NCBI GenBank assembly: GCA_905182545.1
Contig: CAJJBY010000005.1
Span: 1 to 64,000, forward strand
Direction of reading: 5' to 3'
DNA from: an uncultured Candidatus Puniceispirillum sp.
GTDB lineage: Bacteria; Pseudomonadota; Alphaproteobacteria; Puniceispirillales; Puniceispirillaceae
DNA length: 64,000 nucleotides
In this document: one piece after another, positions 26,522-36,422 of the stretch
How positions within the stretch are numbered: the stretch's first letter is position 1
How the letters are laid out: each line of letters begins with the position of its first letter
The notes under the pieces: generated by a model
Seen by the model: the letters and a program-made list of their open reading frames with translations, nothing else
Databases searched by the model: none
What the model was told of the DNA's origin: nothing
Program-made: the position numbers and the translations under genes

Positions 26522-28168
26522 TTATGTGACCGTTTTCGCCTGTTCGCGAAGCACGGTTTTCTGAATCTTGCCTGTCTGGGTTTTTGGTAAGACGGAAAAC
26601 ACAAAATGGCTTGGTAATTTATAGTTTGCCAAATGCTCACGGCAAAAAGCCCGCAAATCATCAATGTCTGGTTGATCCACATTCGGCTTTAAGGTGATGA
26701 AAGCGCATGGCGTCTCGCCCCATTTATCATCAGGGCGGGCAACCACCGCAGCTTCCATAATATCGGGATGCTGGTACAGCGCTTCTTCCACCTCAAGGCT
26801 GGAAATATTTTCACCACCCGAAATGATAATGTCCTTTGATCGATCTTTGACCTCGGCATAGCCATCGGGATGCATCACCGCAAGATCTCCGCTATGAAAC
26901 CAACCGCCAGACGATGCTTTTGCGGTATCTACGGGGTTTTTGAGATAGCCCTTCATAACCGTATTGCCACGAAGCATGATCTCGCCAATGGTTTTGCCAT
27001 CAGCGGGAACTGGTGCCATTGTTTGCGGATCGACCACCCGATAATCGCCAGCCAGAACATGCGGCACGCCTTGACGCGCCATTTTCTGCGCCCGTGCGGC
27101 AAGTGGCAATTCTTCCCATTCCGCCTGCATTTCACAAATCAAAGACGGGCCATAGGATTCGGTCAATCCATAAAGATGGGTGATTTTGAAACCCATCGTT
27201 TCCATATCATCAATTACCTTGCTTGGTGGCGCTGCGCCGCCAGTGGCAATTTGAACCGGAATTGTTTTGGCGGTCTTTGGCTTGGCCTCATCAGGCGCGT
27301 GGATCAACATTGACAGCACAATTGGTGCGGCCGCCATATGGGTTACATTTTCCGCATCGATTAACCGAAACACTTCGGCCGGATCAATCGCCCGCAAACA
27401 AACATGCGTGCCACCAACCGCCGTTACAGCCCATGGATGCGTCCAGCCATTGCAATGAAATAACGGCAAAGTCCAAAGATAGATACTGCTGGTGTTTAGC
27501 CCCATCGCCAGAACATTGCCAAGCGCATTCAATGCTGCCCCGCGATGCGAATAGACAACACCTTTTGGATTGCCTGTTGTTCCCGACGTGTAGCTCAGCG
27601 AAATCGGCATGGTTTCATCTTGCAAATCAAACAGGGGCGTTTCCGCCAAGCCGCCAGCCAGAAAACTTTCATAATCAACATCACCAATCATTCGGCCAAG
27701 ATCGACAGCCGGATCATCAATGCAAATCACCCTGATTTTGCGATCACAGATTGCCATCGCCGCCTCGGCAACATCGGCATATTCGCGGTCAACAAACAGC
27801 ATCTGGCTTTCGCCGTGATCAAGAATGGTTGCAATTGTCTTGGCATCTAGGCGTGTATTGATTGTGTTCAGAACCGCGCCTGTCATCGGCACGGCAAAAT
27901 GCAATTCCAGCATTTCCGGCACATTCGGACATAAGATTGAAACCGTGGTTTGTGGCGCAATGCCAGAACCGATAATTGCCGCGGCAAGCTGTTTGCAACG
28001 CTTGCCAAATTCGGCATAGCTTATCCGCCGCGCACCATAGGCAATGGCCGTTTTTGTCGCAAAAACATAGGCAACACGGTCAATGAAATGCACCGGTGAT
28101 AGCGGCTGCATATCAGCCCCTTGCATATCCAGCACGGCGAATGGTGATCCAGATGACATATCAGACAT
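26522..28168 (-). CDS. Acyl-CoA synthetase (AMP-forming)
   Basis: The 548-aa adenylate-forming ligase shows the P-loop-like SLSYTSGTTGNPKGVVYSHR, GLTESYGP, WFHSGDLAVMHPDGYAEVKD, then DIIISGGENISSLEVEEAL and the catalytic lysine in TQTGKIQKTVL. It resembles the fatty-acyl-CoA synthetases of DmdB/medium-chain type. It activates a carboxylic acid to its CoA ester in the cytoplasm. It lies 25 bases after the acyl-CoA dehydrogenase gene and in the same direction as the SDR gene, forming a beta-oxidation-like operon. DmdB-like activity on methylmercaptopropionate is possible but not shown. Confidence 0.9.
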   Translation of the reverse strand: MSDMSSGSPFAVLDMQGADMQPLSPVHFIDRVAYVFATKTAIAYGARRISYAEFGKRCKQLAAAIIGSGIAPQTTVSILCPNVPEMLELHFAVPMTGAVLNTINTRLDAKTIATILDHGESQMLFVDREYADVAEAAMAICDRKIRVICIDDPAVDLGRMIGDVDYESFLAGGLAETPLFDLQDETMPISLSYTSGTTGNPKGVVYSHRGAALNALGNVLAMGLNTSSIYLWTLPLFHCNGWTHPWAVTAVGGTHVCLRAIDPAEVFRLIDAENVTHMAAAPIVLSMLIHAPDEAKPKTAKTIPVQIATGGAAPPSKVIDDMETMGFKITHLYGLTESYGPSLICEMQAEWEELPLAARAQKMARQGVPHVLAGDYRVVDPQTMAPVPADGKTIGEIMLRGNTVMKGYLKNPVDTAKASSGGWFHSGDLAVMHPDGYAEVKDRSKDIIISGGENISSLEVEEALYQHPDIMEAAVVARPDDKWGETPCAFITLKPNVDQPDIDDLRAFCREHLANYKLPSHFVFSVLPKTQTGKIQKTVLREQAKTVT

Positions 28169-28193
28169 AGCTTAAATCCCCCCTTGATTCAGA

Positions 28194-29402
28194 TTAATCA
28201 TGACCGACACCCCAGCCCCAGAAATCATGATCTGTTTGTTGTAAAAACCGGCTGATAACCATCTGATGCACTTCGGTTGCGCCATCAACAAGCAATGCCT
28301 GACGCCCATAGCGATAGATCCATTCCAAAACCGTATCGGTTGAATAGCCGCGCGCGCCACAAATTTGAATAGCGTCGCTTGTGACCCGATTCAATAATTG
28401 CGAAACATGGATTTTCGCAATTGAAATATCTTGGCGTGCTTTTGAGCCCTGTTCAATCCGCCATGCCGCACGCATCACCATGATCCGGCCAATCTCGATA
28501 TCCATCGCTGCCTGACCAAGCTTCATCTGAATCGACTCACGGTCAATCAGCTTGACGCCAAAACCAGTTCGGTGCGCCGCATAATCAGCCGCAATATCAA
28601 CCGCACGTTTGGCCAGCCCAAGCCAGCGCATGCAATGCGTTAACCGCGCAAGGCCAAGCCGGATTTGTGTCACCTTCAGGCCTTTGCCCTCGCCCATCAG
28701 CACACGGTCATCATCAAGTTCCATGCCATCAAACACCAATTCACAATGGCCGCCATGTTCTTCTGGCCCCATGATGCCGATCCGTCTTTCGATGCGCCAG
28801 CCCGGATCATCACGGTGAAACAAAAAGGCGGTTAACCCGTCACGCGCGCCATCTCCTGTTTTGGCCATCAAAATAAAATGCGCCGCCTCGCCAGCGCCGG
28901 TAATATACCATTTGCGGCCATTGATGACCCATTTGCCATTCACCCGCTTTGCCGTTGTTTGGATCATGCTTGGGTCTGAACCGCCACCGGGCGCAGGTTC
29001 GGTCATGGCAAAGGATGACCGCACATCACCATTGATAATAGGTGTCAGCCAGCGATCTTTTTGCGCTTGGTTGGCAACTTTATTCAGAATATACATATTG
29101 CCGTCATCAGGTGCCGCACAATTGAAGGCAACCGGCCCAAAGATTGAATAATTCATGGCTTCATACAACACCGCCATACCGGTTGGCTCATAACCAAGCC
29201 CGCCCTGCTCACGCGGAATTTGCGGTGCCCATAATCCAGCCGCCTTAACCTTGACACGAAGCGTTTGCAATACCGCCATATCAATATTGCCGTAGGAATC
29301 GTAATTTTTCCGATCAGCTTCAAGCGGCACGATTTCATCGCGGACAAAGGCGCGCAACCGATCGTGATCGGCCTGTAATGCGGCATCAATTGAAAAATCC
29401 AT
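28194..29402 (-). CDS. Acyl-CoA dehydrogenase
   Basis: The 402-aa flavoprotein has the acyl-CoA dehydrogenase three-part fold: an N-terminal helical domain, a beta domain starting SSFAMTEPAPGGGSDPSMIQ and containing GRKWYITGAGEA, and a C-terminal helical domain with GFGVKLIDRESIQMKLGQAA, QICGARGYS and an end helix. It oxidises an acyl-CoA and passes electrons to ETF. It is in an operon with the AMP-forming ligase and SDR genes. The PAPGGGSDP segment with ACAD11-like character fits the phosphotransferase gene of ACAD10 type divergently transcribed nearby. Confidence 0.9.
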   Translation of the reverse strand: MDFSIDAALQADHDRLRAFVRDEIVPLEADRKNYDSYGNIDMAVLQTLRVKVKAAGLWAPQIPREQGGLGYEPTGMAVLYEAMNYSIFGPVAFNCAAPDDGNMYILNKVANQAQKDRWLTPIINGDVRSSFAMTEPAPGGGSDPSMIQTTAKRVNGKWVINGRKWYITGAGEAAHFILMAKTGDGARDGLTAFLFHRDDPGWRIERRIGIMGPEEHGGHCELVFDGMELDDDRVLMGEGKGLKVTQIRLGLARLTHCMRWLGLAKRAVDIAADYAAHRTGFGVKLIDRESIQMKLGQAAMDIEIGRIMVMRAAWRIEQGSKARQDISIAKIHVSQLLNRVTSDAIQICGARGYSTDTVLEWIYRYGRQALLVDGATEVHQMVISRFLQQTDHDFWGWGVGHD

Positions 29403-29487
29403 ATTTTGGCAATCCTATTCTTTTCAAAGCGGTAATTTTTTTAAACTTTATATTTTGGGCTTTATCTCTTTTCGGAGCTGTTTTCGT

Positions 29488-30222
29488 TTACAGGCTGGCA
29501 CTCATGCCGCCATCGATGGTCAGGGTTTCACCCGTCATATAGCTATTGGCTGGGTCTAGCAGAAATAACAAAGCTGGCATCAACTCGGCAGGGCTGGCAA
29601 AACGGTGAAGCGCGGTACGTTTTTGTAGTTTTATGCCAGCATCGCTTGTTAGGAAATCACGGTTTAGATCGGTCATCACATAACCAGGTGCCAGCGCATT
29701 CACCCGAATCTGGTCGCGCGCGAGCTCAATCGCTGCCGAACGTGTCATCTGCATGATTGCCGCCTTGCTGGCCGCATAAATGCCGGTATGCGGCAATGGT
29801 CGATGGCCTAGCACTGATGCGATATTCACAATAACGCCACCGCCAGCCGCCTTTAGCACCGGAACCGCAGCCTGCAATGTCCAAAGACTGCCAAGAAAAT
29901 TCGTGTCAATGACGCGTCTTACATCATCTTCGGCACTGGCATGCAATGCGGCAGTCACAGCGATGCCTGCATTATTCACAAGCCCATCAAACTGACGACT
30001 GGCAAGCCCATCTGCAACCGCATCAATCTTGGCCACATCGGCCAGGATAAGATCATGACCAGTACCGGACAAATCGGCAATCATCGCCGCCAATGCCGCC
30101 TCATCACGGCCAAGCGCAAGAATGATTCCGCCAGCATCGGCAATGGCGTGACAAAACAAAGCGCCAAGGCCGCGCGCAGCGCCAGTGACCACAATCGTCT
30201 TTCCATGAAGTTTTCCGGTCAT
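29488..30222 (-). CDS. Short-chain dehydrogenase/reductase
   Basis: This 244-aa classical SDR shows the cofactor motif VTGAARGLGALFCHAIADAG, the NNAG strand motif, and the catalytic residues in NIASVLGHRP and GIYAASKAA (Ser, Tyr, Lys). It ends with GETLTIDGGMSASL. It oxidises or reduces a hydroxyacyl or similar alcohol with NAD(P). First gene of the operon running leftward through the acyl-CoA dehydrogenase and ligase, so a 3-hydroxyacyl-CoA dehydrogenase role is plausible. Confidence 0.9.
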   Translation of the reverse strand: MTGKLHGKTIVVTGAARGLGALFCHAIADAGGIILALGRDEAALAAMIADLSGTGHDLILADVAKIDAVADGLASRQFDGLVNNAGIAVTAALHASAEDDVRRVIDTNFLGSLWTLQAAVPVLKAAGGGVIVNIASVLGHRPLPHTGIYAASKAAIMQMTRSAAIELARDQIRVNALAPGYVMTDLNRDFLTSDAGIKLQKRTALHRFASPAELMPALLFLLDPANSYMTGETLTIDGGMSASL

Positions 30223-30263
30223 GCATTCTCTCCGAAACCAAAATTTATCATGAATTGACCTGA

Positions 30264-30280
30264 AGTTAAGTTAAAGTGAA
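30264..30280. promoter_or_regulatory. Conserved motif upstream of the SDR operon and APH-like gene
   Basis: Read on the minus strand the site is TTCACTTTAACTTAACT. A closely similar 17-mer (TTTACCTTAACCTAAGT, 13 of 17 identical) lies upstream of another acyl-CoA operon at 41639-41655. It sits in the divergent gap between the SDR operon and the phosphotransferase gene. It recalls sites of MerR-type acyl-CoA catabolism regulators, but no such regulator gene is in the window. Confidence 0.3.
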
Positions 30281-30452
30281 GGGCAATCATAGCAAGCATA
30301 CAAGTTAGCGTCTTTTTCGTTTCATCGCTTGAAACAGCCTAGTAAACTTACGCTAGCTGAGCCAAGATGGTCAAAACAATCTTGCTATCTGCCCCTTTGT
30401 TGACCTTGCAAATTCCAATTTCACTCCATCATTGTTAAATCAGAGCTATGTG

Positions 30453-31526
30453 ATGACGAATTTTACGACCGGCCCCAACAAAGCGCATGATGCGTCACTT
30501 TTATCATCACTGACAGAATGGCTGCAAACCGCAGCCCCGCAAATTGGCGCGCCGATTGATCTGGACAAATTTTCCAGCGGCCAGTCAAACCCAACATACC
30601 GACTGCAAACCGATCTTGGCGAACAGGATGGCCGGTTCGTTCTTCGCACCCAGCCAGCTGGCTTATTGTTGAAATCAGCACATGCGGTTGATCGCGAATT
30701 TCGCGTCATGAAAGCATTGGATAAAACGGCGGTACCGGTCCCGGGGATGATTGCCGCTTGCGATGATCCAGATGTCATTGGCATGAAGTTTTTTGTCATG
30801 CGCGAAATTGAGGGCGACACCCTGTTTGATCCTGCTTTGGCCAGCTATGCTGGTGCCGATCGGCACGCCCTGTTTCATGCCAAAATTGACGTTCTTGCCG
30901 CATTGGCAAAGCTTGACCCGATTGCGCTTGGGCTTGAGGGCTTTGGCAAACCATCAGGCTATATTGATCGCCAGCTTGGCACATGGACGCGCCAATATCA
31001 CGCCAGTGAAACCGAGCCGATTGCCGCGATGGAATTTCTGCTTGCCGAACTGCCAAATTACATTGATGAAGATGTTCCTGGCTTTTGCGTCATCCATGGT
31101 GATTTCCGGCTGGATAATCTGCTGATCCGTGATCAGGTCAAAATTGCTGCCTTGATTGATTGGGAATTAAGCACCCTTGGACCAGCCTTTATTGACCTTA
31201 GCTATTGGTGCGCAATGCTGCGCATGGATGCTAAATGGCCAATTGGCGGGCTTGGCGGTATTGATCGGGCCAGTCTTGGCATTCCAGATGAAGCCGCGCT
31301 GGTTGCCGCCTTTTGCGCCAAAACAGGTCTTGAGCGTCCGGCAAATTGGGATGCGCTAATCGCCTTTCAATGTTTCCGGTTTGCCGCCATATTACAAGGC
31401 GTTCTAAAACGTCACCTTGATGGCAATGCGTCGGCAGATAATGCCGCATTGGTTGGCGGTCAGGCCAAATTAGTGGCCGGTCTTGGTGAAGATATCCTAT
31501 CAGATTATATCGCCAAAAATGGCTGA
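30453..31526 (+). CDS. Phosphotransferase family protein (ACAD10/11 N-terminal type)
   Basis: The protein has the aminoglycoside-phosphotransferase fold: an ATP-binding N-lobe (FSSGQSNPTYRL, VLRTQPAG), a catalytic HGDFRLDNLL and the metal-binding ALIDWELSTLGPAFIDLSYW. The group homologous to the kinase domain of human ACAD10/11 phosphorylates 4-hydroxyacyl-CoAs for beta-oxidation, and its neighbour is an acyl-CoA dehydrogenase, supporting that role. About 357 aa from ATG 30453; an in-frame TTG at 30432 adds seven residues. It is divergent from the SDR operon. Confidence 0.85.
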   Translation: MTNFTTGPNKAHDASLLSSLTEWLQTAAPQIGAPIDLDKFSSGQSNPTYRLQTDLGEQDGRFVLRTQPAGLLLKSAHAVDREFRVMKALDKTAVPVPGMIAACDDPDVIGMKFFVMREIEGDTLFDPALASYAGADRHALFHAKIDVLAALAKLDPIALGLEGFGKPSGYIDRQLGTWTRQYHASETEPIAAMEFLLAELPNYIDEDVPGFCVIHGDFRLDNLLIRDQVKIAALIDWELSTLGPAFIDLSYWCAMLRMDAKWPIGGLGGIDRASLGIPDEAALVAAFCAKTGLERPANWDALIAFQCFRFAAILQGVLKRHLDGNASADNAALVGGQAKLVAGLGEDILSDYIAKNG

Positions 31527-32375
31527 TTACAAACCGCGCGACAAGAATTTCATCCAATTATGAAGCCTCGCCCCATCGTGGTGATTGGCATCGCATAAAC
31601 AATCAACAAGATTGAAATGATGCAGACCGCCGCAACCATGAAACTGAGCCCGATCACCACGTTGGCAAAGCGCCTCTGCCATAATCCATGATTGGTCAAT
31701 CCAGCCAGACGGTTCGGCACCGCCAACCGCAATATAATAGGCAGGCCCAACCGCAGGCATATGGGTTAAACAATTCCATTTATGCGCCTCGTCCATGCTA
31801 AGACGCACATCCTCATTCACCGCCAGTTCCAGCACCAATTCGGTTTCATAAATGCCCGATAGCGCGGCAATCCCCGCAAGCCGGTTCGCTAATTTTGGGT
31901 GATGCGATAGATGAAGCGCAATATGCGCACCAGCCGAATGACCAAACATGATGATCGGCTGATGATGGCCGCCTGCATCAAGCATTTTTATCACCTCGTC
32001 AATGCCAGTGCCAAGATGCGTCATCATCTGGGTCATGCTAACATCGGGGCAAAGCGGGTAATTCATATTAACCAGCCCAAATCCACTTTTTGCCAGATCG
32101 GCCATATGATGATTCATATCGGCCTTATCAAGCGCCCGCCAATAGCCACCATGAAAATTAATGATGATTGGCCGGTCTTTATGCCCCGGATGAAAATCAT
32201 AACGCATCAGATGATGCGGGCCATAGGCAAGATCAAAACGACCGGTTAATTCAGCTTTGCGAACTTCCGATTGATCAGCCCATGCCGCAAGACAAACCGC
32301 CGCCGCATCGCCAACAGCAACGCGCGGATTGAATTGTGATTCCATGCCGTGATCAAGCCAAACCTGCCAGCTCAT
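31527..32375 (-). CDS. Alpha/beta hydrolase, arylformamidase-like
   Basis: A 282-aa alpha/beta hydrolase with the oxyanion motif NFHGGYWRALDKADMNHHM and nucleophile motif FGHSAGAHIALHL. Both are typical of kynurenine formamidase/arylformamidase-type BD-FAE hydrolases. Catalytic Asp/His candidates lie in the C-terminal third (GCGGLHHFNLVD provides the histidine). Its start overlaps the stop of the molybdoenzyme gene by ATGA, so it is co-translated with it. It converges with the phosphotransferase gene with no gap. No other tryptophan catabolism gene is nearby, so the substrate is open. Confidence 0.8.
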   Translation of the reverse strand: MSWQVWLDHGMESQFNPRVAVGDAAAVCLAAWADQSEVRKAELTGRFDLAYGPHHLMRYDFHPGHKDRPIIINFHGGYWRALDKADMNHHMADLAKSGFGLVNMNYPLCPDVSMTQMMTHLGTGIDEVIKMLDAGGHHQPIIMFGHSAGAHIALHLSHHPKLANRLAGIAALSGIYETELVLELAVNEDVRLSMDEAHKWNCLTHMPAVGPAYYIAVGGAEPSGWIDQSWIMAEALCQRGDRAQFHGCGGLHHFNLVDCLCDANHHDGARLHNWMKFLSRGL

Positions 32376-34698
32376 GCTTTTGCCTTTGAATCTTGGCGGC
32401 GCCCATCTTCAATCAGGGGCGGCTTATGCGCTGTCATCGCAACCGCGCCGCCAGTCCATTTTTCCACCTCGACAAGACAAGAATGCGCGGCTGGCCCCTG
32501 CGCCAATTTTGACGTGCCAAGATCCGGCGTCAATACATTGGGATTTCCATGATGACAGCTAAGGCCGGACGCCCCTGACGGATCGGGATCAAACCATGCG
32601 CCAGTGCTGACGATCAGCACCCCCTGCATCACCTCATCACTGACAATCGCCCCGCAAAGACATGATCCACGATCATTATAAAGCCTCACAATATCGCCAT
32701 TTTCAATGGCGCGTTCGGCGGCATCTTGGCGGTTGATCTTGACCGGCTCATGGCCAGCAATTTTCGCAGTCACGGCTTATGTTGCCATGATCAAGCTGCG
32801 AGTGAAGCCGCGCGGTTGGCTGGTTTCCAAGAAGATGTAGCTGCGAGCCACGATCAGGGCTACCAAGCCATTCAGGCGGTTCAAACCAGCATGGATGCGG
32901 CGCACAATCATCATAGTCAAAGCCGGCAATGGCTTGTGAAAATATCTCAATCTTGCCGCTTGGCGTTGCCAATGGAATTGGCCATCGGGTCGGCGCGGAA
33001 ATCGGCAAACATGACATGCGCTGTTTCAGGGGGTGGTAATTTAAACCAGCCATCTTTGCGAAAGGCATCATAGCTTGGCAATTCATGACCTTGCTCGGCT
33101 GATGCCTGTTTGGTGACATCATAAAGCCAGCGCTGCCAATCTTCGGCGGATCGGCCTTCGGTATAGGTGTTTTCGGCACCCATTTTGGCGGCAATGCCGC
33201 AGAAAATTTCAAAATCATCACGCGCATCGCCAACGGGCGCAATCGCCGCCTGCATCGACACGAAATAATTATCCATTGGCGACATGGCGATATCGGTTCG
33301 TTCAAGCGAGGTGGTGCAAGGCAGAATAATATCGGCATGTTTGGCAAGCGCGTTCCAGCACCATTCATGCGCAATGATTGTGTCCGGCTTGCGCCAGCCA
33401 GCCAAAAGCCGCGTCAAATCTTGGTGATGGTGAAACGGATTACCGCCAGCCCAATAGATCATCTTGATATCGGGATAGCGATAGCGCCCGCCATCATAGT
33501 CAAATTCATCACCCGGATGAAGAAGCATATCGGCAATGCGGGCAACAGGGATAAAGGTTTCAACATCATTCTTGCCCTGCGGCACTGCGGCAACCGGCAA
33601 ACGCTGGATATGATTGCCAACCGTATTCACTGCCGAATAGCCAAGCCCAAATCCACCACCAGGCAAACCGATCTGGCCAAGCATGGCCGCAAGCGTAATC
33701 CCCGCCCAAAAAGGCTGTTCCCCATGCGCCTGCCGCGTCAAAGACCAGCTGAATGACAGCATCGTCCGCGATTTTGCCATGCGGCGGGCAAGCGTCTTAA
33801 TTGCCTCGGCATCCATCGCGCAGATGGCACCAGCCCATGAAGCATCTTTGACAATACCGTCACTGGCACCGGTTAGATATTCGGCAAATTGGTCAAAACC
33901 AACACAATAGCGATCAAGAAAGGCTCGGTCATGCAAGCCTTCGTCAAGCAGCACATGGCAAAGCCCAATCATCAGGGCGGCATCACTATTCGGGCGAATC
34001 GACAGCCACGCGGCATCGACATCATCAATCATGTCTGAACGAAGTGGCGAGACTGAGATAAATTCAACACCATTTTTATGCGCTTCTAGAATGGATTCCT
34101 TCTGAATATGACGGCCAAGGCCGCCTTGCCCAATCTGCCCGTTTTTCAGCGCCACCCCCCCAAAGGCAACAAATAGTTGGCAATGATCACGAACCGATGC
34201 CCAGCTTGTCTGATTATAAATATAATCACGGAAACGGCCGATCACATGCGGCACAATCACCTCGGCAGCGGCAAAGCTGTAGGTATTGACCGATTTGGTA
34301 TAGCCACCAACCGAATTTAAAAACCGGTGCAATTGCCCGGGCGCATGGTGAAACCGGCCAGCACTTGCCCAGCCATATGATCCAGCATAAATCGCCTCAT
34401 TCCCATGCGCGGCGATCACACGCTCAAGCTCGGCAGCGACAATCTGATTTGCCTGATCCCAGCTAACCCGCACAAATGGATCAATTCCGCGCCGTTCAGG
34501 TTGGCTTCCCGGCCCTGATTCAAGCCAGCTTTTCCGTATCATCGGCCCTATGATGCGCGATTCATTGTCAATCACATCAACAATGCCTTTGCCAATTTCG
34601 CTTGGGTCAGAATCCTCGGCAAAATGGCTAAGGCCGGTCAAACGGCCATCCTTGACATGGGCGTGATAGGTTCCCCAATGTGCGCTGGTAAGGCTCAT
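32372..34698 (-). pseudogene. Molybdopterin oxidoreductase (biotin/TMAO/DMSO sulfoxide reductase family), two frameshifts
   Basis: Three consecutive frames make one protein of about 775 aa. The first (starting TSAHWGTYHAHV) has AGSYGWASAGRFHHAPGQLH, whose serine ligates molybdenum in the DMSO-reductase family, and WAGGNPFHHHQDLTRLLAGW. The second starts PLATPSGKIEIFSQAIAGFD and includes HLLGNQPTARLHSQLDHGNI. The third reads KIAGHEPVKINRQDAAERAI to the end (dinucleotide-binding domain). Removal of one base near 32976 and one near 32768 restores the frame. No N-terminal Fe-S cysteines or Tat signal are present, as in cytoplasmic BisC-type enzymes. I start at ATG 34698, which has AAGGA upstream. 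Confidence 0.85.
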
Positions 34699-34970
34699 CT
34701 TATCGCATTCCTTGCTGACGTTACTCTGGGCTAGCATAATTACGGGCTGGCATTATCGCGGTACGCCAGCATGGTTTCACTAATCACTATGCTAAAAACA
34801 ATACGCCACTGCTGGTAAAAATCTATCAGAAATCAAACAAGCGCAAAAATGACTTTGCTGGCACTTGTATTCGCCTTGGCAAGATCTGTATTTTTTTGTT
34901 GCCATCGCTGGCAGGAAAACCACATTAATAGATAGCGCATTTATCTTCGTTTTTTCATTACGGCAACCGG

Positions 34971-35792
34971 ATGGCCTTTATGTCAAACCCAGCTTCACCC
35001 GATCTTCCCATTTATGAACTTTATGCCATTCGCTATGCCGCCCGCGATGCGGTACGAAGCGAACATTTTATTGGCGGTGACCCGCATGATGGCCCCATGC
35101 CAATGGATTATTTTGTTTGGCTGGCCAAGTCAGATGATCATATTGTGGTGATTGATACCGGCTTTACCGCCGAAATGGCGATCAAGCGCAAGCGTGATTT
35201 CATTCAATGCCCAATTCAGACTTTGGCTGATTTTGGCATCACCGCCGATGCGGTGGATGATGTTGTTCTAACGCATCTTCACTATGATCATTCGGGCAAT
35301 TTTGACCGGTTTCCGAATGCACAATTCCATCTTCAAGAACAAGAGCTGCAATTTGCCACTGGCCGCTATATGCGATATCCACAATTGCAGCATGCATTTG
35401 AACTGGATGATATTTGCGGCATTGTTCGGCTTAATTACGCGCAAAAGGTCACCTTCTATGATGGTGATGATGATTTATCATCAGGGCTGCGGCTGCATCG
35501 TACAGGCGGCCATTCGGCGGGGTTGCAATTTGTTTCGGTTCACACCAAACGCGGCTGGGTTGTTCTGGCATCGGATGCCAGCCATTATTACGAACATATG
35601 CAGGATTATCGCCCCTTCACCATTGCCTTTCATGTTGGCGAGATGATGGAAAGCTTTGACCGGCTGAAAAAGGTCGCACCAAGCCCCGATCATATCATTC
35701 CAGGACATGATCCAAAGGTGATGGAGCGCTATCCTGCTGTTGCTGGTAAAGAAGGTTTGATGGTTCGCCTTGATGAAATGCCAAAACCGTAA
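34971..35792 (+). CDS. Metallo-beta-lactamase-fold hydrolase (quorum-lactonase-like)
   Basis: The 273-aa product has the metal motif LTHLHYDHSGNFDRF (H-x-H-x-D-H), then GGHSAGLQFV, the bridging aspartate in SDASHYYEH and the final histidine in IPGHDPKVM. The arrangement is that of AHL-lactonase/AttM-like N-acyl-homoserine lactonases and related lactonases. Either a lactone-hydrolysing or another esterase role fits. Starts at 34971 or nine bases later; I keep the first. It is convergent with the SET-domain gene, with only three bases between their stops. Confidence 0.85.
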   Translation: MAFMSNPASPDLPIYELYAIRYAARDAVRSEHFIGGDPHDGPMPMDYFVWLAKSDDHIVVIDTGFTAEMAIKRKRDFIQCPIQTLADFGITADAVDDVVLTHLHYDHSGNFDRFPNAQFHLQEQELQFATGRYMRYPQLQHAFELDDICGIVRLNYAQKVTFYDGDDDLSSGLRLHRTGGHSAGLQFVSVHTKRGWVVLASDASHYYEHMQDYRPFTIAFHVGEMMESFDRLKKVAPSPDHIIPGHDPKVMERYPAVAGKEGLMVRLDEMPKP

Positions 35793-35795
35793 TGA

Positions 35796-36185
35796 TTAGG
35801 TGCGGCTATCCCAATAGTCGCTGCCATAATCATGCAGGATTTCATCACCCGCTTTAATATCGGCAAGCGCGGTAAATTCGACAAAGCGATTATCACCATC
35901 GGCAATTTGCCATTCGGCATTTGGCGGCGCGCCATGATTATAAATCATCCCGCAACCCAAAACGCAAAGATAGTCGGTTTTCACATCGGGGCTTGTGAAC
36001 AGATAATCATTCAGCCGGTTAATTTCCTGCAAATCATCATCATCAATCACAAGATAGAAACAGCGTTCAATAACGCTGTCCTTTGGCAGATCGACACAAG
36101 CAAAAACACCAAGCCCATGAAGCTTTGAGTCACGAACCTCAATCAATGCGGCCTGACCATTGGCTAATTTGGAAGATGATGTCAT
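35796..36185 (-). CDS. SET-domain protein (putative protein-lysine methyltransferase), 129 aa
   Basis: This small protein carries a compact SET domain. It opens with ALIEVRDSKLHGLGVFACVD (the G-x-G SAM strand). The core MIYNHGAPPNAEW corresponds to the N-H-S/C-x-x-P-N motif and ADIKAGDEILHDYGSDYW to the E-[EL]-[LI]-x-x-D-Y tail that places the catalytic tyrosine. It lacks pre- and post-SET domains, as do bacterial and viral small SET proteins. The substrate is unknown. No chromatin-like partner is nearby. It is transcribed alone. Confidence 0.85.
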   Translation of the reverse strand: MTSSSKLANGQAALIEVRDSKLHGLGVFACVDLPKDSVIERCFYLVIDDDDLQEINRLNDYLFTSPDVKTDYLCVLGCGMIYNHGAPPNAEWQIADGDNRFVEFTALADIKAGDEILHDYGSDYWDSRT

Positions 36186-36422
36186 TAAACTGTCTCCTAT
36201 TTGGGCATTGTCTTCATTTGGGCACGATTACGTTATCAATGATCATAAACAGGTTTGACCAAGATCGTCAGTGCCAAATCATCCGGTCATGATGGGCGGT
36301 GGGGGTTTTTGATAATCCTGTTGCCTTGGGCCACTTGACCAGCAAAGATAGACTAAGCGCATGCATGATTTGTCCACTGCGCATTTCAATGTCTTTATTT
36401 ATTTTTACAGAGGCCTATCAAC

